Assembly (NCBI GenBank): GCA_021604825.1
Contig: BQJS01000121.1
Coordinates: forward strand, 1-14,755
DNA length: 14,755 bases
Reading direction: 5' to 3'
From: Phycisphaerae bacterium
GTDB taxonomy: Bacteria > Planctomycetota > Phycisphaerae > UBA1845
The notes beneath the pieces were generated by a model. The model was not told where the DNA came from. It searched no databases and was given only the letters and a program-made list of their open reading frames with translations. Positions 6,372 to 13,584 of this stretch are shown one piece after another. The translations under genes and the position numbers were made by a program. Positions within the stretch are counted from its first letter, which is position 1, and each line of letters opens with the position of its first letter.

Positions 6372-7210
6372 CACTTCGCCGTTTGCGGTTTTCCATCTCC
6401 GTCGAATCGTTCGTAACTTTCCTGATCGGCCCGATCGATTCCAGGAATCCGATATCGACTCTGTGGTGGTGTCGGTTTGGACGGCTCCATCACGCGTGGG
6501 GCGATGATGTGCTTCACGAATTTTCGACTGGTTGATGTCACGTGCCCGCCGCGCCACCCGTATTTGCGATATTGCTTACGCCACGGGAGATTCACGACCT
6601 TGGTGTACAGTCGCCGCTGCTTGGTTGTCAGGCCCGCCGCAATTCTGAAACCCGATCTGCCCGCCGGTGCACCCGATTGACCGTCGGCATTGACGGAAAG
6701 CGTTGATAAGATTGCATCGCGGCGGGAGCAGGTCGCGTATAGCTTGCCGCTGATGTGGGCAAGTGCTGGCGTTAGGTTATGGCTAGCAGAAACGGACGGC
6801 TGAAAGAGGACGACGTTTTTTACCTGAACCCCTTCGGGCAACCGTTCAAGTGCGTTGAGGATGACCGCCGATCCGGCTGACAGGCCCATGACGGTCAGTT
6901 CGCCATCGGGTTGCTCGCGGTAGTATCGTTGGATGTACCCGGCGAGATTCTTGGCGTTAAGGGTGCTGCGTGCAGCAATCAAGTGGTCGGCGCCCCAAAG
7001 CAAAAATGACGTCCAGACGAATCCGCGAAACTGACCTTCGTAGCCCGCCATCTGCAGGCCGCGCTTGACGGACGGACCGGCGCCAAAGTAACTCGCGCCG
7101 TCGAGGAAGACGACCCGTTTGTTTGGATCGATCTGAGCGCAGCCACCCATGAGACAAGACGTGAGGATGACCGCAACGAGTGCACATTTTTTTTGATTGT
7201 TTCGATTCAT
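6371..7210 (-). CDS. Predicted lipoprotein alpha/beta hydrolase
   Basis: The 279-residue product has an N-terminal signal: NRNNQKK, a short hydrophobic stretch (~10-18), and two lipobox candidates, LTSC (Cys19, the better match) and MGGC (Cys24). It is therefore likely a lipoprotein in the periplasm or outer membrane. The rest resembles an alpha/beta hydrolase: strand VVFLDGASY (~33-41), nucleophile elbow GLSAGS (Ser111), a likely acid in SRRDAIL (Asp165) and a likely His in GGHVTS (His223). The C-terminal ~40 residues are Pro-rich and polar. The substrate is unknown; an esterase or lipase-like role is inference. It is the only minus-strand gene, convergent with hflX and divergent from rnhA. 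The start codon lacks a clear ribosome site. Similar proteins occur in planctomycetes as far as I recall. Confidence 0.75.
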   Translation of the reverse strand: MNRNNQKKCALVAVILTSCLMGGCAQIDPNKRVVFLDGASYFGAGPSVKRGLQMAGYEGQFRGFVWTSFLLWGADHLIAARSTLNAKNLAGYIQRYYREQPDGELTVMGLSAGSAVILNALERLPEGVQVKNVVLFQPSVSASHNLTPALAHISGKLYATCSRRDAILSTLSVNADGQSGAPAGRSGFRIAAGLTTKQRRLYTKVVNLPWRKQYRKYGWRGGHVTSTSRKFVKHIIAPRVMEPSKPTPPQSRYRIPGIDRADQESYERFDGDGKPQTAK

Positions 7211-7279
7211 GGATTAGACGATTACGCCGGATTGGCGTTGAGCGCATCAATTCGTAAATGAGACGACCCGTTCATATCC

Positions 7280-7288
7280 TGCTACAAT
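7280..7288 (+). promoter_or_regulatory. Extended -10 promoter for rnhA
   Basis: TGCTACAAT is an extended -10 element (TG, one base, then TACAAT at 7283-7288). No good -35 is present, as is common for extended -10 promoters. A start of transcription near 7295 would exclude the upstream ATG at 7258 as the rnhA start. Confidence 0.4.
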
Positions 7289-7359
7289 GCCATTGGATTC
7301 TCAGAATTCTATCGACGATGTACGGATTCGGACAGTATACAGTTTTTGCGAGACGATGC

Positions 7360-7827
7360 ATGGGCGAAGCGGCTGAGGCGATTCTCTTTACCGACGGTGC
7401 GTGTAGCGGCAACCCCGGTCCAGGTGGCTGGGCGTTTATTCTTCGCCACGTTCCGACCGGCAAAGAACTGCGGGGATCGGGCGGATTGGCTGAAACCACC
7501 AACAACCAAATGGAACTCACAGGGGTAATCGAAGGGCTGCGAGCGTTGAAGAAGCCCACGCATATCAAGGTGGTCAGTGATAGCCAATACGTCGTCAAAG
7601 GTATGCGCGAATGGGTGGCTGGCTGGATCAAGCACGGCTGGATGAGAGGGCCGAAAAAGCGTGATCCGGTCAAGAACGTGGAGTTTTGGAAGCAACTCGT
7701 TGAACTTGATGCCCAGCACACCGTTGAATACGAATACGTGAAGGGCCACGCCGGTCACCCAGAAAACGAGGAATGCGATCAGATGGCAGTCGAAGCTGCG
7801 AGGGAAGCGGCGACAGGTCTGCACTAG
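7360..7827 (+). CDS. rnhA: Ribonuclease HI
   Basis: RNase HI cleaves the RNA strand of RNA-DNA hybrids with two metal ions. The motifs are clear: FTDGACSGNPGPGGWAF with the first catalytic Asp, TTNNQMEL with the Glu, SDSQYVVKGM with the second Asp, and HAGHPENEECD with the flexible-loop His and final Asp. The basic WIKHGWMRGPKK protrusion of the E. coli type is also present. The frame is open from 7258, with ATGs at 7258, 7318 and 7360. I choose 7360 because it gives 155 residues, the E. coli length, with the catalytic core starting ~8 residues in, and because the likely promoter lies at 7280-7288. A weak ribosome site leaves 7318 possible. The gene stands alone, divergent from the lipoprotein gene. 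Confidence 0.92.
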   Translation: MGEAAEAILFTDGACSGNPGPGGWAFILRHVPTGKELRGSGGLAETTNNQMELTGVIEGLRALKKPTHIKVVSDSQYVVKGMREWVAGWIKHGWMRGPKKRDPVKNVEFWKQLVELDAQHTVEYEYVKGHAGHPENEECDQMAVEAAREAATGLH

Positions 7828-7860
7828 TCGTTCGTTTGTCGTCCAATTTCGCAACAAGTC

Positions 7861-7934
7861 GTGCCACTGCTCTGTGAGCAGTGCTGTGTAACCGGGGTCG
7901 ATAGAAAATTGCACTGCTCACAGAGCAGTGGCAC
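7861..7934. repeat. 74-bp inverted-repeat (REP/BIME-like) element, copy 1
   Basis: Perfect 24-bp arms (7861-7884 and 7911-7934) flank a 26-base loop. Each arm contains its own palindrome, CACTGCTC-TGT-GAGCAGTG, so the element can fold as one long hairpin or two small ones, as in paired REP units. It begins 33 bases after the rnhA stop. A second copy with identical arms lies at 10301-10374. It may act as an rnhA terminator or mRNA-stabilising structure. No T-run follows, so factor-independent termination in the plus direction is not supported. Confidence 0.9.
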
Positions 7935-7966
7935 AGCGATTATTGTTGGTGCGCATTTGGATCAAA

Positions 7967-9190
7967 ATGATGCATGTTTACGATGGGACAGCCAAGCCTC
8001 AGATTCGTCCGGTGGAGGCGTATCCGGTCGAGGAGAACGGGCAGACCGGCTTCGTGCTGGTTGATCCGAGCGGTTGGGCGGAAGCCTCGATCACGGTCAA
8101 TCGCGAAGCGCTTTTTTTGCTGGGCATGTTTGATGGTGTGCATTCGTTGGATGACGTTAGAACTGGTTACGAAAAGCAGTTCGGTCAAGTGATGCCAACG
8201 GAAACTCTGGCAAGTGTCGTCGAAGGATTGAAACAGGCGCGGCTTCTCGGTGGTGCGGATTTCCTTGAATACTACAACGAACTGCTCGAAGCGTATCGGG
8301 CATCTCCGACGCGAATCGTTCAATATGCTCAATCGTTTGAATCGGCTGAGCATTTGAAAACGAGTATTGCTGAGATGCTTGCGCTTCCAACGCGAGATGA
8401 CGCGCGAAGGGGCGCGGTTCGTGGGATTGTTGCGCCTCACTTGGACTATCCGCGCGGCGGCGCGTGCTATGCAGCCGCCTACGGACAGTTGGCCGATTTG
8501 CCCGCGCCGAAGCGGGTGATCATTTTAGGGACGAATCATTTCGGCATGTCGGCTGCGGTTTCTGCGACCAGTAAGGCTTTTGAGAGTCCGTTTGGCACGA
8601 CGCACGTTGACGTTGCGTTCCTTGAACGACTGGAGGCGCAATGCGGCGACCTTCGGACGCACGAATTGGATCATGCCCGCGAGCATTCGATCGAGTTGCA
8701 AGTTCTGATTTGTCAGCACATTTGGGGCGCCGACGCATTCGAGATTGTTCCGGTGCTCTGTCCTGATCCGTGTGGGCCGACAGGAACCGCCCCTTGGTCG
8801 GGTGAAGGCGTGGATCTTGCTGATTTCGCGTCGGCGCTGCGGGATGCATTGAAAGAATGCGACGGCGAGTCTTTGGTCATCGCTGGGGCGGATCTTTCGC
8901 ACTTCGGACGCGAATTTGGTGACGATCGCGATTTGGATGACGGGTTCTGCAAGGAGGTTGCCGAACGCGATCAAGCCGCGCTGGTTCATGTTTCTGCGAA
9001 TGGATCTGCCGGGTTTGTCGAATCCGTTGGGCGCGACGAGAATCCTACCCGGGTTTGCAGTGCGGGCTGTATTTATGCGGCAATGAGCGCACTGGACAAC
9101 GCCAAGGTTGACGTGCTGCATTACCATCAAGCCGTCGATCCCGAGACCCACACCGCCGTCAGTTGTGCCGCAGCAGTGTTCTACAGTTGA
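7967..9190 (+). CDS. amrB: Memo-family protein (AmmeMemoRadiSam system protein B) with PqqD-like N-terminal region
   Basis: Residues ~150-407 match the Memo family, a fold related to extradiol dioxygenases. Motifs are GIVAPHLDYPRGG (His158), VIILGTNHFG (His191), AREHSIELQ (His240), GADLSHFG (Asp309, His312) and CSAGCIYAAM (Cys364/Cys368). These correspond to the His/Asp/Cys metal-site residues known in human MEMO1. Residues ~12-100 resemble a PqqD-like winged-helix region (GFVLVDPSGW, ALFLLGMFDGVHSLDDV, LVE-type helix, ARLLGGADF). In many bacteria the family occurs with AMMECR1 and a radical SAM enzyme; neither is in this window. The frame is open from a GTG at 7928, but that lies inside the inverted repeat. 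I prefer the double ATG at 7967/7970, although no good ribosome site is visible. The biochemical role is not settled. Confidence 0.88.
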   Translation: MMHVYDGTAKPQIRPVEAYPVEENGQTGFVLVDPSGWAEASITVNREALFLLGMFDGVHSLDDVRTGYEKQFGQVMPTETLASVVEGLKQARLLGGADFLEYYNELLEAYRASPTRIVQYAQSFESAEHLKTSIAEMLALPTRDDARRGAVRGIVAPHLDYPRGGACYAAAYGQLADLPAPKRVIILGTNHFGMSAAVSATSKAFESPFGTTHVDVAFLERLEAQCGDLRTHELDHAREHSIELQVLICQHIWGADAFEIVPVLCPDPCGPTGTAPWSGEGVDLADFASALRDALKECDGESLVIAGADLSHFGREFGDDRDLDDGFCKEVAERDQAALVHVSANGSAGFVESVGRDENPTRVCSAGCIYAAMSALDNAKVDVLHYHQAVDPETHTAVSCAAAVFYS

Positions 9191-9230
9191 TCCTTTCGCG
9201 CTCGTCACAAATCGACGACAATAAACCACC

Positions 9231-10289
9231 ATGAGCCGTTGGCACGATTGGCATGAAGATGTTGTTTCCGGGCGCAGCGGCGTGCTGTCGTCGGTGTTGC
9301 GCGGAGGTTTGGATATTGCCTCGCACGTTTATGGGGCGGCGGTGCGTTGGCGCAATCGTTCGTTCGATAACGGCAAGCGGGAGACTCAGTCGGTTTCGGT
9401 CCCGGTGATCAGCGTGGGTAATCTGACGACGGGCGGGACGGGCAAGTCGCCGATGGTGATCGAACTGGCCAGACGCTTGATCAAAATGGGGCGGCGGCCT
9501 GCGGTCGTGTCGCGCGGTTACAAATCCGAATCGACCGGTGAGTCGGATGAGATCATGATGATGCGGCAGGCGCTGCCGGAGTTGCAATGTGTCGCCAATG
9601 TTGACCGGGTGGTTGGCGCGAATGCGGCGATTGCAAACGGTGCAGACGTGATCTTGCTCGATGATGGTTTTCAGCATCGTCGTTTGGCCCGCGATCTTGA
9701 TTTGGTATTGATCGACGCCACGAGACCATTTGGCTTTGGGCATTTGCTACCGCGCGGATTCCTACGGGAACCCATTGAGAACACCAAACGAGCGGATGCC
9801 ATTGTCCTGACGCGATTCGACGAAGTGACGGACCATCGTCGCGCGGAGTTACTGCGACTCACCAAGAAACTGGTCGGTGGCGGCAATGTTCTAACTTGCA
9901 CCCACCGCACCGATTCGTTTGAACCGATGCAGAAAAAGAATTCGGCGGTGCGCAGCCCAAAGAAACATCAGCCGGTACTATTGGTTTCGGGAATCGGGAA
10001 TCCGGATTCCTTCGAGCGCACAGTTCGGGAACAGAATATAGAAGTGGCGGGGCATCTGAAGTACGCCGACCATCGCGCGTATGGCGATGCAGACGCAGAA
10101 GCCATCCGTACGGAAGCGGCTAGGCTTGGGGCAATGTCGGTCATCACCACTGCCAAGGACGCTCCGAAGCTTGATCGGCTGGGGGCCATTTGGACGGTGC
10201 CCGTGTTTGTTTGTACGGTGCAGATTGATTTTCCAGATGACGATGGCGAGCGAATGAATAAACTTTTGGCAGAGGCGACCGCCAAATGA
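9231..10289 (+). CDS. lpxK: Tetraacyldisaccharide 4'-kinase
   Basis: LpxK phosphorylates the 4' position of the lipid A disaccharide precursor at the inner membrane. At 352 residues it has the family length. The N-terminal amphipathic/hydrophobic part (~14-45, with SHVYGAAVRWRNR) would anchor it to the membrane. The P-loop is SVGNLTTGGTGKSP (61-74). VVSRGYKS, the LLDDGFQHRRL motif (142-152) with its catalytic-region Asp-Asp, and DATRPFGFGHLLPRGFLREP (162-181) are typical of the family. The C-terminal part has the ITTAKDAPKL motif. The gene starts 40 bases after the Memo gene, with a weak ribosome site, and precedes the LPS core gene set. It implies that the organism makes lipid A. Confidence 0.94.
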   Translation: MSRWHDWHEDVVSGRSGVLSSVLRGGLDIASHVYGAAVRWRNRSFDNGKRETQSVSVPVISVGNLTTGGTGKSPMVIELARRLIKMGRRPAVVSRGYKSESTGESDEIMMMRQALPELQCVANVDRVVGANAAIANGADVILLDDGFQHRRLARDLDLVLIDATRPFGFGHLLPRGFLREPIENTKRADAIVLTRFDEVTDHRRAELLRLTKKLVGGGNVLTCTHRTDSFEPMQKKNSAVRSPKKHQPVLLVSGIGNPDSFERTVREQNIEVAGHLKYADHRAYGDADAEAIRTEAARLGAMSVITTAKDAPKLDRLGAIWTVPVFVCTVQIDFPDDDGERMNKLLAEATAK

Positions 10290-10300
10290 TTTTGAAATCT

Positions 10301-10374
10301 GTGCCACTGCTCTGTGAGCAGTGCTTTATAACGAGATCGCTTCGTTCTCTGCACTGCTCACAGAGCAGTGGCAC
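10301..10374. repeat. 74-bp inverted-repeat (REP/BIME-like) element, copy 2
   Basis: The 24-bp arms (10301-10324 and 10351-10374) are identical to those of the copy at 7861-7934. The 26-base loop has the same length but differs at most positions, apart from a shared TNTRTAAC start. It begins 12 bases after the lpxK stop and lies in the same orientation relative to the genes. Confidence 0.9.
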
Positions 10375-10421
10375 GCGCAAGCTAATCCGTTATTGACAGA
10401 ACATAGGACGACCCGTTTTTG

Positions 10422-11438
10422 ATGAGTGAATTTGAATTTCAACCGATGGATCTGGGCAAGCTTCGTACTTACTCGATTGCAAAGCGCGAGCACAAAGTCG
10501 ATCTCAACCGCGCTGGCAAGCTTACCGATGTCGGCGCGTCGGCGATGTCACTGCTCGATTCGATGCCCGACTATCTCGGTGCCCAGTCGTTCCGAAAGAT
10601 TGTTGAAGCAGTAGCCGCAGCGCGCAAGCATGATCGACCGGTGGTCATCGCGATGGGTGCCCATGTTGTGAAGGTCGGTTGCGCTCCGCTAATTATTGAT
10701 CTGATGGAACGCGGCATTGTTAACGCATTGGCGTTTAATGGCGCGACGGCGATACACGATGTCGAACTTGCCACGCTCGGTCAAACAAGTGAAGAGGTGG
10801 CTGACACCATTCGCGATGGCTCGTTTGGCATGGTCCAAGAGACCATGTCGTTCTTCGCCGAGGTCTGCGATGAGGCGGCTAAGTCCAACGTCGGGTTGGG
10901 GCACGCGATCGCGGCCAAACTGGTTCGCGACGAAGTGCCCCATCGTGACAGCAGCATCTTGGCGGCTGCGGGGCGTTTGGGCATTCCGGTGACGGTTCAT
11001 GTCGCCCTCGGCACCGACACGGTTCATATGGCTGGGAACCTCGATGCGGGCAAGCTCGGGGCGGCTTCGTTGCTCGACTTCCGCTTGCTGTGTAACATTG
11101 TTGGTCAGCTTGGCGCGATGCCCGACACCGTTGGCGCGGATGGTAAGAATGGGCAGCACGCTGGCGACGGGCACGGTATCGGTGGTGTCTGGTTGAATGT
11201 CGGGTCGGCAGTCATCCTTCCGGAGGTCTTCCTGAAGGCGGTATCGGTGGCCCGAAATCTGGGTGCCAATCTCGATGCCATGGTGGCGGCCAACTTCGAC
11301 ATGCAGCGACACTATCGTACGACGGAGAACGTGATCCGCCGTCCTGTGGCAAAAGGGCGGGGGCATCAGGTGGTGGGCCATCACGAGATTTTGCTGCCGT
11401 TGTTGCGGCACGCGGTCATTGAAGCATTGGCACGGTAG
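10422..11438 (+). CDS. Deoxyhypusine synthase-like conserved protein
   Basis: The 338-residue product resembles deoxyhypusine-synthase-like (DHS-like NAD-binding) proteins that are widespread but poorly characterised in bacteria. I recognise the pattern rather than a proven function. Visible features are PVVIAMGAHVVKVG (73-86), PLIIDLMERGIVNALAFNGATAIHD (89-113), DGSFGM (132-137), LGIPVTVHVALGTDTVHM (186-203) and LNVGSAVILPEVFLKA (258-273). These alternate strands and glycine turns like a Rossmann-type fold. A Gly/His/Asp-rich stretch (~239-252) looks like a loop insertion. I see no clear copy of the PKHH-type Lys motif of eukaryotic deoxyhypusine synthase, so that activity should not be assumed. 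The ATG at 10422 is chosen; a TTG one codon earlier is possible. It follows the second inverted repeat and heads the LPS core cluster. Confidence 0.6.
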   Translation: MSEFEFQPMDLGKLRTYSIAKREHKVDLNRAGKLTDVGASAMSLLDSMPDYLGAQSFRKIVEAVAAARKHDRPVVIAMGAHVVKVGCAPLIIDLMERGIVNALAFNGATAIHDVELATLGQTSEEVADTIRDGSFGMVQETMSFFAEVCDEAAKSNVGLGHAIAAKLVRDEVPHRDSSILAAAGRLGIPVTVHVALGTDTVHMAGNLDAGKLGAASLLDFRLLCNIVGQLGAMPDTVGADGKNGQHAGDGHGIGGVWLNVGSAVILPEVFLKAVSVARNLGANLDAMVAANFDMQRHYRTTENVIRRPVAKGRGHQVVGHHEILLPLLRHAVIEALAR

Positions 11439-11531
11439 GAAGAGCCAATTGAAGGAAATGCCAATCGATGACCGATTGCAATGGTATCTCGTTCATTCAC
11501 TTTTGCTGGTAGAACGGAAATCAAATCAACC

Positions 11532-12416
11532 ATGGCGCTTCGCGGTGTCCTTTTGGACCGGGACAATACGATCATTGCCGATCCGGGTTACATCGATGAT
11601 CCGGACTTGGTGACGCTACTTCCTGGAGCCGCGGACAGCATCAAGCGACTTCGCGATGAAGGGTTTACTGTGGCTGTGGTGACGAACCAGTCTGGTATCG
11701 CCCGAGGCAAGTTCACCGAAGAACAGTTGGCCGACGTCCACGAGCGGATGGAGGAGCTACTGCACGAGCAGGGCGTTCAGTTGGATGGCATTTATTACTG
11801 TCCGTATCTCGAGGGTCCGGAGGCGAAGGTCAAAAAATACCGCAAAGCCAGTAACCTGAGAAAGCCCGAGCCGGGCATGTTGCTGGTGGCGGCTGAGGAG
11901 TTGGATCTTTCGTTGCCTGAATCGTGGATGGTTGGGGATTCCAGTCGCGACGTTGTTGCGGGCGAGCGGGCAGGTTGTCGAACGATTCTTCTGGGCGAAC
12001 GCAATGGTGATTGCAGTCCGGACTACGTCGCCGATTCGTTGGAGAAAGCTGTGGAAGTCGTGGTTGCACATAAGGACGATCCGCCCAAGGGATACGAAGA
12101 AGAAGCCGATCAACCCAAGCCAGTCGATATGGGGCAGTTGATGGCTGAGCAAGCTGTCCGTGAACAAGATGTTGTTCACCTGCTGACCGATATTCGCGAT
12201 TCGCTTCGACGCCATGAGCGTAAGCAGCGGCACGAAGATTTTTCGGTGTTGCGGTTGGCTGGCACGTTGACACAAATGCTGGCGTTGATCGTCGGCGGAT
12301 GGGGGATGATGGCATTTTTCTCTGATACGGTCACGGCGCTGACGCGATTTGTATTGGCTGGCTTCCTGCAACTTGTTGCGCTGACCGCGTTTGTCTGCTC
12401 CGAAAAACGCTCTTAA
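11532..12416 (+). CDS. HisB/GmhB-type HAD phosphatase with C-terminal membrane anchor
   Basis: GmhB enzymes remove the 7-phosphate of D-glycero-D-manno-heptose 1,7-bisphosphate in LPS heptose synthesis. The HAD motifs are LLDRDNTI with nucleophile Asp9 and acid Asp11, VVTNQSGIARGKF (49-61), LRKPEPGM (109-116) and GDSSRDVVAGERAGC (135-149). In most GmhB proteins a zinc loop (C-x-H...C-x-C before RKP) precedes this. Here only Cys90 remains; the other positions read YLEGP and SNLR, so zinc is probably not bound. After residue ~176 a 118-residue extension follows: a charged helical part (~200-236), then two hydrophobic segments (~244-263 and ~266-289), which should place the enzyme at the inner membrane. 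The ATG at 11532 is chosen because the HAD domain starts there; the frame is open from an ATG at 11481. It sits directly before the heptosyltransferase gene. Confidence 0.85.
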   Translation: MALRGVLLDRDNTIIADPGYIDDPDLVTLLPGAADSIKRLRDEGFTVAVVTNQSGIARGKFTEEQLADVHERMEELLHEQGVQLDGIYYCPYLEGPEAKVKKYRKASNLRKPEPGMLLVAAEELDLSLPESWMVGDSSRDVVAGERAGCRTILLGERNGDCSPDYVADSLEKAVEVVVAHKDDPPKGYEEEADQPKPVDMGQLMAEQAVREQDVVHLLTDIRDSLRRHERKQRHEDFSVLRLAGTLTQMLALIVGGWGMMAFFSDTVTALTRFVLAGFLQLVALTAFVCSEKRS

Positions 12417-12469
12417 CAATTCTTTCGTTCGACCCGTTCGATACTGGCCCACTTTGGATTTTTATTTTC

Positions 12470-13555
12470 GTGAAACCGGTTCACAGTTCCAGCCAAGTCG
12501 ATCCCACGCGCATCGTCGTGTTCATGCCGACTTGGGTGGGGGATGTGGTGATGGCCACGCCGGGGTTGCGGGCCCTGCGGAATCGGTTCGCCGACGCGCA
12601 CATCACGCTGTTGACCAGACCCAACACGGTGGCGGTGCTTGAACCGGGCACGTGGATGGATGAGATCATCACCTGGCCCAAGGTGGAGTCAAGGGTCGCC
12701 AAGTGGAATGAGCCGTTTGTGGTAGGGCGGCAACTGCGGGAGAAAGGATTCGACTGGGCAGTATTGTTATCGAATTCTTTTCGATCGGCGCTGACGGCGC
12801 GCATGGCGCGGATCAATCGGCGGATCGGGTACGATCGCGATGGACGTGGTTGGTTGTTGACCGATCGCATCCCGCCTCGGCGTGTCGGTAAGAAGTTTGA
12901 AATGATCAGTACGGTTGATTATTTCAACGAGCTGATCGCGGCGCTGGATTGCCCGATGCCGACGCAGCAGATGGAACTGAGCGTTGACCCGGGCGACGTC
13001 GAAGCCGTCGAATCGAGACTGCGCGAATGGGGCATTGCCGAGAGTCGTCCGTTGGTGGTGATTAATCCGGGGGCGTCGTTTGGCCCTTCAAAGCTTTGGC
13101 CGCCCGAGCGCTACGGCGAGGTGGCTGAGAAACTGGTGCGTGACAAAGGTGCGAGCGTGGTTGTGACGTTTGGGCCCGGCGAACGTGACCTCGCGCTGAA
13201 GATTTGCGATACGATGACGTCGAAAGCCTACTTGGTGGATGATCCGCCGGGAACGATTGGGCAACTGAAGGCGTTGATTAAGCGGTGCGATATTCTGCTC
13301 AACAATGACACGGGCCCGCGTCATTTTGCAAAGGCCTTCGGGCGCAATGTGCTGACCGTGTTTGGCTCCACCCATGTCGAATGGACGCAAACAGACTATG
13401 CGAAGGAACGCTCGGTGCGAATTCCAGTGGATTGCGGCCCGTGCCAAAAGAAAGTCTGCCCAGAAGGGCATCACAAATGCATGACGGGTGTGACCAGCGA
13501 AATGGTGTATGATGCTGCGGTTGAGTTGCTGGATCACCGCGATCCGTCGAGTTGA
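12470..13555 (+). CDS. waaF: Family 9 glycosyltransferase, ADP-heptose:LPS heptosyltransferase (WaaF-like)
   Basis: The 361-residue product has the GT9 pattern. The N-terminal domain begins RIVVFMPTWVGDVVMATPGLRALRNRF (14-40). The second domain has VVINPGASFGPSKLWPPERYGEVAEKL (196-222), typical of heptosyltransferase II, and the nucleotide-sugar motif NNDTGPRHFAKAFGRNVLTVFGST (278-301), where many homologues read NDSG-H. A Cys cluster near the C-terminus (CGPCQKKVC...C, 322-337) is common in the WaaF branch. It would transfer heptose to the LPS inner core at the cytoplasmic face of the inner membrane. The GTG start at 12470 has no clear ribosome site. It lies 53 bases after the GmhB-like gene, and its TGA overlaps a TTG that may start the next gene. 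Confidence 0.9.
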   Translation: MKPVHSSSQVDPTRIVVFMPTWVGDVVMATPGLRALRNRFADAHITLLTRPNTVAVLEPGTWMDEIITWPKVESRVAKWNEPFVVGRQLREKGFDWAVLLSNSFRSALTARMARINRRIGYDRDGRGWLLTDRIPPRRVGKKFEMISTVDYFNELIAALDCPMPTQQMELSVDPGDVEAVESRLREWGIAESRPLVVINPGASFGPSKLWPPERYGEVAEKLVRDKGASVVVTFGPGERDLALKICDTMTSKAYLVDDPPGTIGQLKALIKRCDILLNNDTGPRHFAKAFGRNVLTVFGSTHVEWTQTDYAKERSVRIPVDCGPCQKKVCPEGHHKCMTGVTSEMVYDAAVELLDHRDPSS

Positions 13556-13584
13556 TTCGAGTTTGCATTACGTTGGATGGTCCG

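Noticed and set aside
7258..7359. Extended N-terminus of RNase HI from the ATG at 7258
   Set aside because: It would overlap the extended -10 promoter and add 34 residues without family similarity.
7928..7930. GTG start for the Memo gene
   Set aside because: It falls inside the inverted-repeat element. The ATG pair at 7967/7970 lies just before the conserved N-terminal region.
8525..9232. Minus-strand open frame (235 codons) opposite the Memo gene
   Set aside because: It is a shadow of a well-supported coding frame with clear Memo motifs, and its Arg-rich product has no domain pattern.
10393..10398. Consensus TTGACA before the DHS-like gene
   Set aside because: No acceptable -10 lies 16-18 bases downstream (TTTTTG there), and that position would overlap the start codon.
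10689..11411. Minus-strand open frame (240 codons) opposite the DHS-like gene
   Set aside because: The plus-strand frame shows conserved glycine-turn and strand patterns; the antisense product does not.
11468..11512. Possible 14-codon leader peptide before the GmhB-like gene
   Set aside because: An ATG follows a GAAGGA with about 11 bases of spacing and ends before the gene, but there is no regulatory codon run or attenuator hairpin to support it.
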